Notes: generated by a model from the sequence alone, not told the origin. Shown: positions 25,730-34,806, counted from the first letter of the stretch. The stretch is DNA of 64,000 nt from Niastella sp966212235 (GCA_966212235.1 CBIHPP010000019.1:62001-126000), one strand, 5' to 3'. Translations and numbers: made by a program.

Positions 25730-27112
25730 CTAAAGCGTCTTCATATACTCGATCACCGCTTTGCGCTCTTTCTCCTTTAATTTATCGCCGTAGGTATGGC
25801 CGTAATTGCCATAGCCTGGCAGGTCGGTATTATAGATCGTGTTGCCGCCGGGCTTTTCTTTTTTTGTATACTTCCAGCCCAGCTTTTCATAATCGTATTC
25901 CGGTTTGTCAAAATCACGGTCCCAGTATTTGGGACGAAGATCGCTGTTGAGCAATGCATCCAGCGTTGGCACCGATCCGTTATGTAAATAAGGTGCGGTC
26001 ACCCAAATGCCGTCGAGTGGGGGCGCAATGTAACCCATAAAAGGCTCCAGCCGGGCTGGATGATCGCCGGTAGTGAACCAACTTTGGTTGAACCAGTTTA
26101 CAAACTGCGGATTGGAATAATTGCTTTTGTATAAAAAAGAATCGGTTTGAATAACGGCACCTGGTATCAACAGGTTGGGATATTTTTCGTTGTCACCGTA
26201 GCTGCCATGACAACCGGAACAATTCTTTATAAAAATGGTTTCGCCTTCATTGGCCAGGGCGGTATTTATTGCCGCCGGATATTTTGGTGGTTCTAATGAA
26301 TAGATATAGGCCAGCAGATCTGGCATATGCGTATCAACCTCATGCGATTCGGCCGTATCGTTTACTGTTAGCAGGTTCGATGCCATCAAAAAACGCCCGA
26401 AATCACCCCGGCCCAACCCATTATAGAACATCGCATTCTTTTTCTTCAACAACCACCAGGCCGGTACATCGGAGGGAATAACGCCTTCGGGTATATCCAG
26501 CTTCGCTTCGGGGTTCCATTTGAATGTTACCGGGTCGCGATGCGCTACCAGCACAGCGGCCAGGCGATCGGCTGCATTTACGCCCCTGATATCGGTGATC
26601 AGGAATGGACTGATCGTTTTGGCTACATCAAAAAATGATTTGGCTGCTCTGTATTTATTGGGAGCTGTGAGCTTAAGTACGTTTTCAGCTGTTTTCAGGT
26701 TCTTCAGGTTCAGTTTTTCATTCCTTGAAAAATCAATGAATGTATTGCCCAATCCCATGACCAATTTATTGTCGAATACCTGGGCATGGCATTGCATGCA
26801 GTTGGGAGCTACCAGTACTTCTCCGCTTGCTGAAGTAATGGCTGTGTATTCGTGTGAAATGTCGGCGTTTTTACCGGTACGTTCCAGGTAATTGATCTTG
26901 TCTTTGCCCATGCCCATAACAAACATGTTGAAGGGGATGCCGCCCTTTACATAATCACCGGTAACCAGGTAATCGTATCCTTTCTGCACATCGCCACCCG
27001 TACGCTGCACACTTGGCGGAATAGGAACGGGTTCATATTCGCCATTGGTTAACACCCCGGTAAAAGCCGCGCCGCAGATCACAATCAGTGCCAGGACCAT
27101 CCATTTTTTCAT
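25730..27112 (-). CDS. Di-heme c-type cytochrome, RoxA/cytochrome c peroxidase-like
   Basis: A 460-residue exported protein with two heme c attachment sites, CMQCH at 105-109 and CSGCH at 298-302. The N-terminal hydrophobic stretch (VLALIVICGAAFTGVL) is a signal peptide or anchor. The C-terminal APPLDGIWVTAPYLHNGSVPTLDALL is the conserved segment of di-heme peroxidase and rubber-oxygenase (RoxA) type proteins. The substrate and electron partner are unknown. ATG 27112 (MKKWMV) is chosen because the alternative at 27154 would put 14 charged residues before the signal. It sits between helicase and ligase genes but shows no functional tie to them. Confidence 0.82.
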   Translation of the reverse strand: MKKWMVLALIVICGAAFTGVLTNGEYEPVPIPPSVQRTGGDVQKGYDYLVTGDYVKGGIPFNMFVMGMGKDKINYLERTGKNADISHEYTAITSASGEVLVAPNCMQCHAQVFDNKLVMGLGNTFIDFSRNEKLNLKNLKTAENVLKLTAPNKYRAAKSFFDVAKTISPFLITDIRGVNAADRLAAVLVAHRDPVTFKWNPEAKLDIPEGVIPSDVPAWWLLKKKNAMFYNGLGRGDFGRFLMASNLLTVNDTAESHEVDTHMPDLLAYIYSLEPPKYPAAINTALANEGETIFIKNCSGCHGSYGDNEKYPNLLIPGAVIQTDSFLYKSNYSNPQFVNWFNQSWFTTGDHPARLEPFMGYIAPPLDGIWVTAPYLHNGSVPTLDALLNSDLRPKYWDRDFDKPEYDYEKLGWKYTKKEKPGGNTIYNTDLPGYGNYGHTYGDKLKEKERKAVIEYMKTL

Positions 27113-27307
27113 CTGTTCATATTTATTTTCTTTTGGCCAGATGGAACTTACCATGACAAAATTTTCATTTTCCTGAGGTTCAATATGAAAATTTTGTCAT
27201 AGACGTTTCATTCGATCAGGAATTGTACTGCTAATTTACGACAGATGCGACAAGTAAGAAGTTATAAGATTCTAAAAGGAAACCTGGCCGAATAGGGGTG
27301 GCGGGAC

Positions 27308-28954
27308 TTATTTTCCATAAATTTCCAGCATCTTCTTCAGATCTTCGAGGGTATTTATTTCATTGGGTGGTTTGTCGGTGCGCCAGCGGCTGATGCGGGG
27401 AAATCGAAGGGCTACGCCCGATTTGTGCCGGTTGCTGGCGGCAATGCCTTCAAAAGCTATTTCAAATACCAGTTCGGGTTTTACAGTACGAACGGGGCCA
27501 AACTTTTCGAGCGAGTTCCTTTTTACAAACGAATCTACCTGCGCAAACTCTTTATCGGTTAAACCGGAATTAGCCTTTGTAAAGGGAACCAGTTTATCAC
27601 CGTCCTTTACGGCGAACGTGTAATCGGTATACAGGTTGCTGCGCCGGCCGCTTCCTTTTTGTGCATATACCATCACTGCATCGATGGTTAGCGGATCGAT
27701 CTTCCATTTCCACCAGTCGCCCCTGCGGCGGCCAACCAGGTATGCCGATGATCTTCTTTTTAACATCAACCCTTCACTGTTGATATTGCGGCTTTGTTCG
27801 CGGATGGTCGTTAATTCATCCCAATTACTGAAGGTAACAATAGGGGATAGTTGCAGCCAGGGCAATTGCATGGCGCCGATCAGCTCTTCCAATGCCGCCC
27901 TGCGTTCGGATAATGCCCAGCCTCTTACATCTTCTCCATTTAATTCCAGCAGGTCATATGCAAACAAACCTATGGGCGCTTCCTGCAAATGTTTTTTGGT
28001 GATATTCTTTCGCCCGATACGGGTTTGCAATACATTAAAATTAAGAACCTGCCCTTCTTTGTACGGCAATATTTCTCCATCTATTACAATGCCATTCGGC
28101 AGTTTGCTTTGCAGGATACTGTACTCGGGAAATTTGTCGGTAATAAGATCTTCACCGCGGCTCCATACATACAGCTGGTCATTTCGTTTGATCACCTGTC
28201 CGCGTATACCATCCCATTTCCACTCTGCCTGCCAATCGGCCGGTTCACCGAGTTCCTGCAATGCATCTTCCAGTGCATAAGCCAGGTAGAAAGGGTAGGG
28301 TTTTGAGTAATCTGTTTGGGTCGATTGTTCGCTTAAAAGCTGATCAAATAAAGTAGTAGCAGGGTCCCAGTTGCCGCTGATACGGTGGGCAATGATACTG
28401 GGCTCCAACTGTACGGTGCGGGCCAGTGCATTCACCATTAATTTTTGTGAAACCCCAACGCGAAAAGTGCCTGACAATAGTTTGTTGAATACGAAACGTT
28501 CGCGACTGGTCAACTCCAGCCACGACTGCAGAATAAATATTTTCTTCTCCTCTTCTGTTGCTTTTTCCAGCTGCTGGAATTTTTCAACATAGTAATGAAG
28601 GGGCTGAGCAGCCTCCCCCCAACCCTCCCGCTGAGGCGGGACAGACTCTCCGGTGGCGGGAGAGTAAGAACCCTTTTTTTCGGGTATTAATAGAGCAATG
28701 GTTTCCGACAGATCGCCCACGGTATGATAACATTCCTGGAACAACCAGATGGGTAAATGAACCAGCTCGGTGCACCATACGGCCAGTTGGGTGCCGCTAA
28801 CGGTACGGCGTGGCCGGCGTCCGCTGAACAGGGCAATCACCCACACTTTATCTTTTTCATCGGCGTGCGCAAAATAAGCTGACAACGCATTCAGCTTGTC
28901 GTTGGTTTTTGTGCTCGCACTAAGGATGAATATAAGTTGGGCAAAGGAATACAT
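27308..28954 (-). CDS. ATP-dependent DNA ligase (ligase-associated damage response cluster)
   Basis: The nucleotidyltransferase core has motif I EWKWDGIRGQ with the adenylated lysine codon at 28219-28217, then SRGEDLITDKFPEY, DGEILPY, LFAYDLLELNGED, EGLMLKRRSSAYLVGRR and WWKWK. An N-terminal DNA-binding domain precedes it. Starting at MYSFAQLI (ATG 28954) matches the usual family beginning and gives 548 residues. An in-frame ATG at 29026 would add 24 residues encoded by a GC-rich repeat. A 24-residue insert (about GSYSPATGESVPPQREGW) after IPEKK is encoded by palindromic DNA at 28614-28680. The exonuclease gene lies immediately upstream on the same strand. Confidence 0.93.
   Translation of the reverse strand: MYSFAQLIFILSASTKTNDKLNALSAYFAHADEKDKVWVIALFSGRRPRRTVSGTQLAVWCTELVHLPIWLFQECYHTVGDLSETIALLIPEKKGSYSPATGESVPPQREGWGEAAQPLHYYVEKFQQLEKATEEEKKIFILQSWLELTSRERFVFNKLLSGTFRVGVSQKLMVNALARTVQLEPSIIAHRISGNWDPATTLFDQLLSEQSTQTDYSKPYPFYLAYALEDALQELGEPADWQAEWKWDGIRGQVIKRNDQLYVWSRGEDLITDKFPEYSILQSKLPNGIVIDGEILPYKEGQVLNFNVLQTRIGRKNITKKHLQEAPIGLFAYDLLELNGEDVRGWALSERRAALEELIGAMQLPWLQLSPIVTFSNWDELTTIREQSRNINSEGLMLKRRSSAYLVGRRRGDWWKWKIDPLTIDAVMVYAQKGSGRRSNLYTDYTFAVKDGDKLVPFTKANSGLTDKEFAQVDSFVKRNSLEKFGPVRTVKPELVFEIAFEGIAASNRHKSGVALRFPRISRWRTDKPPNEINTLEDLKKMLEIYGK
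28614..28680 (-). repeat. Composite GC-rich palindromes inside the ligase gene
   Basis: Two adjacent hairpins, tcccgc-tgag-gcggga at 28626-28641 and actctcc/ggagagt at 28645-28665, are read in frame as a Pro/Gly-rich insert in the ligase. Similar cccgcc/ggcggg hairpins occur in spacers, for example near 31464-31478. Confidence 0.7.
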
Positions 28955-28955
28955 G

Positions 28956-28995
28956 CCCCCTACCATACCCCCGACCCCTAAAGAGGAGTCACTAT
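28956..28995 (-). repeat. GC-rich repeat at the ligase 5' end
   Basis: The tract gacccctaaagaggagtc, preceded by cccc runs, resembles spacer elements at 25561-25582 and 53991-54012. It lies just upstream of the preferred ligase start, or within the gene if ATG 29026 is used. Confidence 0.5.
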
Positions 28996-29052
28996 CCTGG
29001 TTCATATTGGAAGCATGTTTATTCATTTATGTATTTTACCATTCGGTATAGA

Positions 29053-30087
29053 TTAAAACGCCTGGGTTTCATCTTCTCCGCCAGCTGGCGGAGGCAGGGG
29101 GGATTCATCCTCCGTTCCATATTCCGTCTTCACCTCCTTCGCATCTATCCCAATTTCAGTAAGGTATCTGCTGAAAACCGATTGAAACCCATGTGTGATG
29201 TATACTTTTTCCGCACCGGTTGCTTTTACTGCCTGTAGCAAGCCATTCCAATCGGCATGATCGCTGAGGGCAAAACCGGCATCGGCATTTCTGCGTCGTT
29301 GGTTTCCGCGCACCTGCATCCAACCGCTGCAAATACCAACGCTGTGCGAACCGAAGCGACGCATCCACGGACTGCCATCGGCTGATGGCGGCGCCATTAT
29401 TACACTGCCTTTAAATGCTTCTTTGGGTGTATCGGGTATAATGCGTTGTACGGCCGGTAATTTCCAACCTGCCTGTAATAAGGTTTCATGCACATTCCAG
29501 ATAGCGCCATGTACATAAATATTGCCTGTTACTTCTTCCAGTGCTTTTAAAAGCCGCTGTGCTTTTCCCAGGCTGTAACCAATCAACACGGATGTTTTAT
29601 TGGCCAGTTCATTGTTGCGTATCCAGTGTTGGATATCGTGAAATATTTCCTGTTGTGGTTTCCAGTTGTAAATGGGCAATCCGAAGGTGGATTCTGAAAT
29701 AAAAGTATTGCAGGGGACAGGTTCAAATACACCGCTAATGCCATCGGCTTCGGTTTTATAATCACCGCTTACCACCCATACTTCGCCTTTGTGTTCAACA
29801 CGGATCTGTGATGAACCAATTATGTGGCCTGCAGGATGCAGCGATACTGTAACTTCATTCAGGTAAATTTTTTCATTCCATTCAACAGCCTGGTAGTTGT
29901 TGGGGCCTAACCGTAATTGCAATAAAGGCAGGGTATCGCGATGACATAAGTAGGCCTGGCTGCCGCTGCGGGCATGATCGCTGTGGGCATGGGTGATCAC
30001 TGCTTTTTCAACCGGTTGCCAGGGATCGATGTAGAAGTTACCCCGTTCACAATAGAGACCTTTATCTGTAAATGCTATTAATGGCAT
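29053..30087 (-). CDS. Ligase-associated MBL-fold (beta-CASP) exonuclease
   Basis: A metallo-beta-lactamase fold nuclease of about 344 residues, the Exo member of the Lhr helicase/ligase repair cluster. The metal motif is ITHAHSDHARSG, followed by HPAGHIIGSSQIRVE and VVSGDYKTEADGISGVFEPV. The beta-CASP part includes VLIGYSLGKAQRLLKAL, and a late His sits in YITHGFQSVFSRYL. ATG 30087 (MPLIAFTDKGLYC) fits the family; an upstream ATG at 30150 falls in a terminator hairpin. The last residues (PPPAGGEDETQAF) are encoded by an 18-nt GC-rich palindrome at 29076-29093. It is followed by the ligase gene about 98 nt on. Confidence 0.92.
   Translation of the reverse strand: MPLIAFTDKGLYCERGNFYIDPWQPVEKAVITHAHSDHARSGSQAYLCHRDTLPLLQLRLGPNNYQAVEWNEKIYLNEVTVSLHPAGHIIGSSQIRVEHKGEVWVVSGDYKTEADGISGVFEPVPCNTFISESTFGLPIYNWKPQQEIFHDIQHWIRNNELANKTSVLIGYSLGKAQRLLKALEEVTGNIYVHGAIWNVHETLLQAGWKLPAVQRIIPDTPKEAFKGSVIMAPPSADGSPWMRRFGSHSVGICSGWMQVRGNQRRRNADAGFALSDHADWNGLLQAVKATGAEKVYITHGFQSVFSRYLTEIGIDAKEVKTEYGTEDESPLPPPAGGEDETQAF
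29076..29093 (-). repeat. GC-rich palindrome in the 3' end of the exonuclease gene
   Basis: Arms CTCCGCC and GGCGGAG flank the loop agct. It is a sister of the element at 8097-8114 and is read in the same frame, giving PPAGGE. Confidence 0.7.
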
Positions 30088-30112
30088 GCATTTCAGGTTA
30101 TAAAGTACTCTG

Positions 30113-30152
30113 TAAAAAAAGATGTGCCACGTTTTCAAAACGTGGCACATCT
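30113..30152 (-). terminator. 33-nt palindrome acting as terminator
   Basis: A near-perfect palindrome (gatgtgccacgtttt with aaaacgtggcacatc) at 30120-30152 is followed on the minus strand by seven T. It lies 29 nt after the stop of the binding-protein gene. A related 33-nt palindrome lies inside pbpC at 37108-37140. Confidence 0.85.
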
Positions 30153-30181
30153 AAAATATCTTAAAACTTATGACTTACAAC

Positions 30182-31396
30182 TTAATACACCGTCTTAATC
30201 ACACCATCTACTTTCTTTAAAAAATATAGCTTTTTGTTTTCATAGTAGTCGTGCGTCATGGTCGTTTTATTGATGACCGGTTGAATATCGAAATCACCAA
30301 AGAGCATGTGTTTTTTATCACTCAGGCTCGATCCCACGTTCTTCCCATACAGGTGTAATAAATGGCCAAAGTGGTACAGGCTTTCATAACCACGGAAAAC
30401 CATATCCGATGGCCGCGAGTAGAACGTTGACTTGAAATTTTCAGTCACGGTTGCTGCGAGTTTACCGGTAGGCGCCACATAGAATGACGTACTGTAGATT
30501 ATTTCAAGGTTTTTGTACTGCGATTTTTCAAAATCGATCTGGTCCCAGTTTGGCATGCCTATTACCACATTGGGGCTGCCGGCAGTGCTTAACAGGGCCA
30601 GTGACTGGCAAAGTGTTCGGGCGAATGCTGTATCCAGACTGCCGACCAGGCAAATATTCGGTTTTCCGCTGTTGAGGTATACTGACAGTTTATCGGGTGT
30701 GATGATACCATCGAGCATAATGTACTTCAACTTCAGTTTTACGGACGTAGTCTTTTCAAACTCGGCAAAGTAACCCCGCAGCCGGTCTTCCGTAACACCT
30801 TTCTTTCTGAAAACAGTGATCTCCTGTAACGAATAATTCTTTTGCAGGAAACGGTAAATGCCATTGCAATGCGTGATCAGTGTCGGGTTAAGAATAACGT
30901 AATGCGGGTTATTCGTAATGCCTGCATCGATCGGCATGTTGGCATTGATGAAAGGAATATCCAGTGCTGCTGCTGCGTTGGCCAGTTTTACTATTTCGGT
31001 AGCTGTTACCTGTCCAATGATGAGATCGGTTGATTTGAACGCTTCACTTACCAGCAGGGAATCTATCTGTTGCGGAGGCACTTTGGTATCATATACATGA
31101 ATATCCAGTTTAATGCCTTCCTTCTTTAAAGAGTCGATTGCCAATTCAGCGCCTTCCCAAAATGCCAGCCCCGGGCCTGCTTGTCTTGGAAAGGTTTTAT
31201 TATCGAACCGGTAATTGCCGGCCTGGTCAAAGGCCGAATCAAGATACAGTGGTGTAAAAATCGCAATATGTTGGCGGGTAGTGTCTGTTTGCGCTGTCGT
31301 TGCTGTTTGATAAGTTGGTGTTATTTGTGCGAATACAGGCGCTACCAGACCCAAGGCAAGGCATGAAAGTAATAATACGATCCATTTTTTCGTCAT
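30182..31396 (-). CDS. Type 1 periplasmic binding protein-like (ABC substrate-binding family)
   Basis: A 404-residue exported protein with signal peptide (LLLSCLALGLVAPVFA|Q) and the two-lobed LivJ/Peripla_BP fold. It shows IAIFTPLYLDSAFD, the GPGLAFWEGAELAIDSLKKEG helix, DLIIGQVTATEIVKLAN, IPFINANMP and NICLVGSLDTAFARTL. In Bacteroidota such proteins often stand alone without permease genes, as here, so true transport is uncertain; some relatives carry LysM domains, which this one lacks. It follows guaA on the same strand, 111 nt downstream, past a small cccgcc/ggcggg hairpin. The ligand is unknown. Confidence 0.8.
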   Translation of the reverse strand: MTKKWIVLLLSCLALGLVAPVFAQITPTYQTATTAQTDTTRQHIAIFTPLYLDSAFDQAGNYRFDNKTFPRQAGPGLAFWEGAELAIDSLKKEGIKLDIHVYDTKVPPQQIDSLLVSEAFKSTDLIIGQVTATEIVKLANAAAALDIPFINANMPIDAGITNNPHYVILNPTLITHCNGIYRFLQKNYSLQEITVFRKKGVTEDRLRGYFAEFEKTTSVKLKLKYIMLDGIITPDKLSVYLNSGKPNICLVGSLDTAFARTLCQSLALLSTAGSPNVVIGMPNWDQIDFEKSQYKNLEIIYSTSFYVAPTGKLAATVTENFKSTFYSRPSDMVFRGYESLYHFGHLLHLYGKNVGSSLSDKKHMLFGDFDIQPVINKTTMTHDYYENKKLYFLKKVDGVIKTVY

Positions 31397-31507
31397 AGGG
31401 AATGCTTTATGTACAAATATTGAAGTGTCGCTGGTTATTCACTCCTCATGAAACTCAATGTTACCCCGCCTGGGCGGGATAACAAATAACGTATTATCTA
31501 CAGACGT

Positions 31508-33040
31508 TTACTCCCATTCTATCGTTGCAGGCGGTTTACTACTAATATCATAAACCACCCGGTTAATGCCTCTAACGTTATTAATGATATCAGTCGAAAT
31601 ATGTGCCAAAAATTCATAGGGCAAATGTGCCCAGTCGGCGGTCATGCCATCAACCGAGGTAACTGCTCGTAAAGCTACGGTGAATTCATACGTTCTTTCA
31701 TCGCCCATGACCCCTACACTTTTCACCGGCAGCAAAATAGCGCCGGCCTGCCAAACCTGGTCGTATAGATTATGTTCTTTCAAACCCTGCACATACCGGT
31801 GATCGGCTTCCTGTAACAATTGTACTTTATCGGGGGTGATTTCTCCCAGAATGCGAATGGCCAGACCGGGGCCGGGAAAGGGATGCCGATTTAACAGTTC
31901 GGCGGGAATGCCCAACTCGCGTCCAACGCGGCGTACTTCATCTTTAAATAAGAAGCGCAAAGGTTCCACCAGTTCCAGGTGCATGATGTCGGGTAAACCG
32001 CCTACGTTGTGGTGCGATTTAATGGTTACCGATGGACCATGTACCGAAACACTTTCAATCACATCGGGGTAAATAGTACCCTGTCCCAGCAGTTCAACAC
32101 CTTCAAAAGATTTGGCTTCCTGCTGAAATACCTCAATAAATAAGCGTCCAATGGTTTTACGCTTGGCTTCCGGGTCGGTTTTGCCCAGCAGCTCATCGTA
32201 AAACATTTGCTTGGCATTTACACCCTTTACATTCAGTCCAATGGTATTATAGGTATCGAGTACCTGCTCGAACTCATTTTTGCGTAATACGCCGTTATCT
32301 ACAAAAATGCCATACAGGTTATTGCCGATGGCTTTGTGTATGAGGGTAGCAGCAACGGTAGAATCAACGCCACCGCTCAATGCCATGATCACTTTACGGT
32401 TGCCGATCTGTTTTTTCAGAGCATCAACCGTATCGGTTATAAAGTGGGCGGGCGTCCAGTTTTGCTGGCAGCCGCAGATATTTACGAGGAAGTTTTTAAT
32501 GATCTTTTTCCCTTCCACCGAGTGATATACTTCGGGGTGGAACTGAACACAATACAACGGATTGGATTCGCCGTTCTTTTTAAACGCAGCGAAGGGAATG
32601 CTGTCAGTAGTAGCCAGCACATTGAAGCCTGTTGGCATTTGCAGCACCGAATCGCTGTGGCTCATCCAAACCTGTGACTGGTCCATAACATCTTTCAGCA
32701 ACACATCGTCGGTTTGTTTGTGCATCAGGGCGCGGCCGTATTCACGCTTGTTACTTTTGGCTACCTGGCCGCCGAATTGTTTGGCGGTTAACTGGGCGCC
32801 GTAACAAACACCGAGTACGGGCAGTTGCCGGTGCAGGGCTTGTACGTCTACTTCCGGGGCGTTTGGATCATTTACTGAGAAGGGCGAACCCGAGAGGATA
32901 ATGCCTTTCAGTGAAGGATCTATTTCAACTTTTTTGTGATAGGGAATTATTTCGCAATATACGTTGGCCTCCCGGACGGCCCTGGCAATCAATTGAGTAT
33001 ACTGACTGCCGAAATCGAGAATTAAAATCTTTTCCGTCAT
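31508..33040 (-). CDS. guaA: GMP synthase (glutamine-hydrolysing)
   Basis: GuaA aminates XMP to GMP with glutamine and ATP. The 510-residue protein has the class I glutamine amidotransferase domain (nucleophile Cys79 in GVCYGAQ, His/Glu in VQFHPEVYH), the PP-loop ATP pyrophosphatase signature MALSGGVDSTVAA, and the dimerisation domain ending VVYDISSKPPATIEWE. The length is usual. On the minus strand a TACCTTCG just upstream of the ATG, one mismatch from TAnnTTTG, may be its -7 element. Confidence 0.97.
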   Translation of the reverse strand: MTEKILILDFGSQYTQLIARAVREANVYCEIIPYHKKVEIDPSLKGIILSGSPFSVNDPNAPEVDVQALHRQLPVLGVCYGAQLTAKQFGGQVAKSNKREYGRALMHKQTDDVLLKDVMDQSQVWMSHSDSVLQMPTGFNVLATTDSIPFAAFKKNGESNPLYCVQFHPEVYHSVEGKKIIKNFLVNICGCQQNWTPAHFITDTVDALKKQIGNRKVIMALSGGVDSTVAATLIHKAIGNNLYGIFVDNGVLRKNEFEQVLDTYNTIGLNVKGVNAKQMFYDELLGKTDPEAKRKTIGRLFIEVFQQEAKSFEGVELLGQGTIYPDVIESVSVHGPSVTIKSHHNVGGLPDIMHLELVEPLRFLFKDEVRRVGRELGIPAELLNRHPFPGPGLAIRILGEITPDKVQLLQEADHRYVQGLKEHNLYDQVWQAGAILLPVKSVGVMGDERTYEFTVALRAVTSVDGMTADWAHLPYEFLAHISTDIINNVRGINRVVYDISSKPPATIEWE

Positions 33041-33277
33041 GGTGGTGCGAAGGTAAGAAAATCAATAAGCAATAGGTAATTGACAATTAGCAAAATTATT
33101 CAATGCTTATTACCTGGTGTCTATTGCCCATTGGGGTTGCCTTTTGTCCTCTCTGTCTTCAACCTATATTAAATTAATCCCCTATTCATCAGCCATTTAC
33201 TGTAACATTTTCATGCCCTTCGCGTCAAATGATGCAAAAACAGGTTATTTTGTATTACTTAATAACCAAACCTACAC

Positions 33278-33994
33278 ATGAAAAAATTAGCTACTCTGAT
33301 CTTATTGTCAACCGTGCTGGCTGCCGGTTGCGGGTTTAACGGAAAGCGGATAAAAGGAAATAACGAAGTAATCACCGAGAACAGGAATTCCGGTGATTTT
33401 TCCGGGGTTTCGTCCTTTGGTTCTTTTAATGTGTATGTGGCGAATGGCCCGGCTTCCGTAAAAATTGAAGCGGAAAGTAATCTTCTGCCTTACATTGAAA
33501 CGTTTGTTGAGGATAATATTTTAAAGGTACGCTCCAAAAAAGGGGTGTGGTTAAGCACTAACCGCGATATAAAGATTTTTGTAACAGCCCCAAGGTTTGC
33601 GAAAATACATTCCGTTGGATCGGGCGATATCATAGGGCAAACCAAAATAGTAGATTCTTCAAAGATCGATCTTCACGTGAGTGGAAATGGCAAAATAAAT
33701 CTGGATGTCGATGCGCCTGAAGTAGTGGCTGAGCTAACCGGAAATGGTGGTATTCAGTTAAAAGGGCAGTCAAGATACTTTGATTGTAAATTATTGGGCA
33801 ATGGTAATTTGAAAGCATTTGACCTGATGGCGGAAGAAACCAAGGTGCACATCATGGGAAATGGTGATGCGGAAGTATATGCCAGTATAAAGCTGGATGT
33901 ATCGCTTACAGGAAATGGGACAGTGCGTTATAAAGGAAATGCGCAGCCTTCCACCCATATAACCGGTAATGGCAGTATTACCCAGGTGAAATAA
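33278..33994 (+). CDS. Head-GIN domain lipoprotein (DUF2807), GNG type
   Basis: A 238-residue lipoprotein (lipobox AAGC, Cys18) of the putative auto-transporter adhesin, head-GIN family. The mature part is a beta solenoid with regularly spaced turn motifs: SGNGKINL, TGNGGIQL, LGNGNLKA, MGNGDAEV, TGNGTVRY and TGNGSITQ. Almost every turn is GNG. The next gene is a paralog with GSG turns. No function is established for the family; Bacteroidota often encode several. The two genes are 34 nt apart and probably form one transcript. Confidence 0.88.
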   Translation: MKKLATLILLSTVLAAGCGFNGKRIKGNNEVITENRNSGDFSGVSSFGSFNVYVANGPASVKIEAESNLLPYIETFVEDNILKVRSKKGVWLSTNRDIKIFVTAPRFAKIHSVGSGDIIGQTKIVDSSKIDLHVSGNGKINLDVDAPEVVAELTGNGGIQLKGQSRYFDCKLLGNGNLKAFDLMAEETKVHIMGNGDAEVYASIKLDVSLTGNGTVRYKGNAQPSTHITGNGSITQVK

Positions 33995-34028
33995 ATAATA
34001 ACACTAATCATCTATCCAAAGCTTTTTT

Positions 34029-34748
34029 ATGAAGAAGATCACTATCATATTACTGGGCGCTATTGTTTTATTGAATGCCTGTATGTGGAACGGCCACCGG
34101 GTAAAAGGAAATGGAAAAGTGACAACGGAAAGCAAGCAGTTTGGCGATGTTACGGGCGTTGAGCTGCATGCCAGTTTTGATGTATATATTAGTGAAGGCA
34201 GCCCGGCGGGTGTAAGAATAGAAGCCGAAGAAAATATCATTCCGCATATTGAAATGCATGTAGTGAATGGCATTTTGAACATTGAAGAAGAAGACAACGT
34301 AAGGCTGCGTCCCCGCAAGCCCGTGAAAATATATATTACTTCGCCCGGCTACAGTAAAATTCAGGTACACAGCTCGGGTAATATTATCGGGCAAACAAAG
34401 ATCACAAACGACACGAAACTGGACTTAAGTGTATCAGGAAGCGGTGAGTTAAAACTAGATGTTGATGCGCCTGAAATAGAAGCCAATGTTTCGGGTAGCG
34501 GCGAAGTGCACCTTTCCGGTGATACAAAAAAGTTCAGCGGCGATGTAACCGGTAGCGGCGAGATAAAAGCCATTAATTTAAGGTCAGAAGAAGCGGACCT
34601 GCAGGTATCGGGAAGTGGTAGCATCGATGTGAATGCCAGTGTAAAGCTGGATGCCAATATTTCCGGCAGTGGTGATGTACGCTATAAAGGAGATCCTACC
34701 GTCAATAAGAATGTTTCGGGCAGTGGTGATATAAGGAAAGTTAATTAG
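34029..34748 (+). CDS. Head-GIN domain lipoprotein (DUF2807), GSG type
   Basis: A 239-residue lipoprotein (lipobox LNAC, Cys18) paralogous to the upstream gene: same length, same GHRVKGNGKVTTE / GKRIKGNNEVITE start, same IIGQTKI and LDVDAPE positions. Here the solenoid turns are SGSGELKL, SGSGEVHL, TGSGEIKA, SGSGSIDV, SGSGDVRY and SGSGDIRK. It likely arose by tandem duplication. Its C-terminus is followed by a word-repeat tract. Confidence 0.88.
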   Translation: MKKITIILLGAIVLLNACMWNGHRVKGNGKVTTESKQFGDVTGVELHASFDVYISEGSPAGVRIEAEENIIPHIEMHVVNGILNIEEEDNVRLRPRKPVKIYITSPGYSKIQVHSSGNIIGQTKITNDTKLDLSVSGSGELKLDVDAPEIEANVSGSGEVHLSGDTKKFSGDVTGSGEIKAINLRSEEADLQVSGSGSIDVNASVKLDANISGSGDVRYKGDPTVNKNVSGSGDIRKVN

Positions 34749-34790
34749 TTCACAGTTCACAGTTCATAGTTCACAGTTCACAGTTCCAAT
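34749..34790. repeat. Word repeat agttcacagttcac
   Basis: About five near-perfect copies of an 8-10 nt word based on agttcaca/agttcata lie between the second head-GIN gene and pbpC. Confidence 0.7.
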
Positions 34791-34806
34791 GCAAACAACT
34801 AAGAAC

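Noticed and set aside
30088..30150. 21-residue N-terminal extension of the exonuclease
   Set aside because: It would be encoded by the terminator palindrome and precedes the family-like start MPLIAFTDKG.
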